DNA of 20,082 nt, taken from positions 1-20,082 of the forward strand of contig LXFE01000853.1 in the NCBI GenBank assembly GCA_001929475.1, written 5' to 3'. Positions 20,075 through 20,082 of the stretch are shown here, piece by piece. Source of the stretch: Neolecta irregularis DAH-3 (taxonomy: Eukaryota > Ascomycota > Neolectomycetes > Neolectales > Neolectaceae). Positions within the stretch are counted from its first letter, which is position 1. Each line of letters opens with the position of its first letter. A model generated the notes under the pieces. That model saw only the letters and a program-made list of their open reading frames with translations, searched no databases and was not told the DNA's origin. The position numbers and the translations under genes were made by a program.

Positions 20075-20082
20075 GACCTAAT

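Overview
This window is nuclear DNA of a compact fungal genome. It carries eleven intact protein genes packed head-to-head and tail-to-tail, each broken by very short spliceosomal introns (34-52 nt, often with a CTAAC/CTAAT/TGAC-like branch site close to the 3' AG). The protein set (Ilv1, Rpn11, Rcf1, tubulin cofactor D, Dbp4, a yeast-type Fad1, Dbp10) and the fungal-type length of each protein point to fungi. Short introns and F-box/phloem-protein-2-like genes make an early-diverging lineage plausible, but I cannot name the species. No bacterial features, rRNA, tRNA, CRISPR array or recognisable transposon was seen.

Layout: 1-191, a possible 3' end of an unrecognised + strand gene; 568-2364 (-) threonine deaminase ILV1; 2514-3652 (+) proteasome deubiquitinase RPN11; 3731-4160 (-) HIG1-domain RCF1; 4241-8144 (+) tubulin-folding cofactor D in 15 exons; 8315-9413 (+) and 10450-11409 (+) two paralogous F-box plus PP2-like genes in a looser, TATA-containing region; 11627-14164 (-) DEAD-box helicase DBP4; 14247-15054 (+) FAD synthase FAD1; 15051-15845 (-) a GPALPP/DUF3752 protein; 16068-16917 (-) an unrecognised protein; 17228-20074 (+) DEAD-box helicase DBP10.

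The genes do not form one pathway. They are housekeeping genes: branched-chain amino-acid synthesis, proteasome, respiratory supercomplexes, microtubules, FAD synthesis, a putative splicing-linked factor, and two ribosome-biogenesis helicases. Most are arranged as divergent pairs sharing 80-310 bp promoters (ILV1/RPN11, RCF1/TBCD, DBP4/FAD1, unknown/DBP10). The F-box pair is the only accessory-looking segment.

I reconstructed exon structures by hand, using reading phase and remembered family alignments. The most unusual result is a cluster of GC-AG introns in the right half of the window: three that protein conservation effectively forces, three likely and one possible, out of about 43 introns. 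Two introns are stop-free multiples of three, and FAD1 and the GPALPP gene end on the same palindromic CTAG. I did not find a convincing new multi-gene system.
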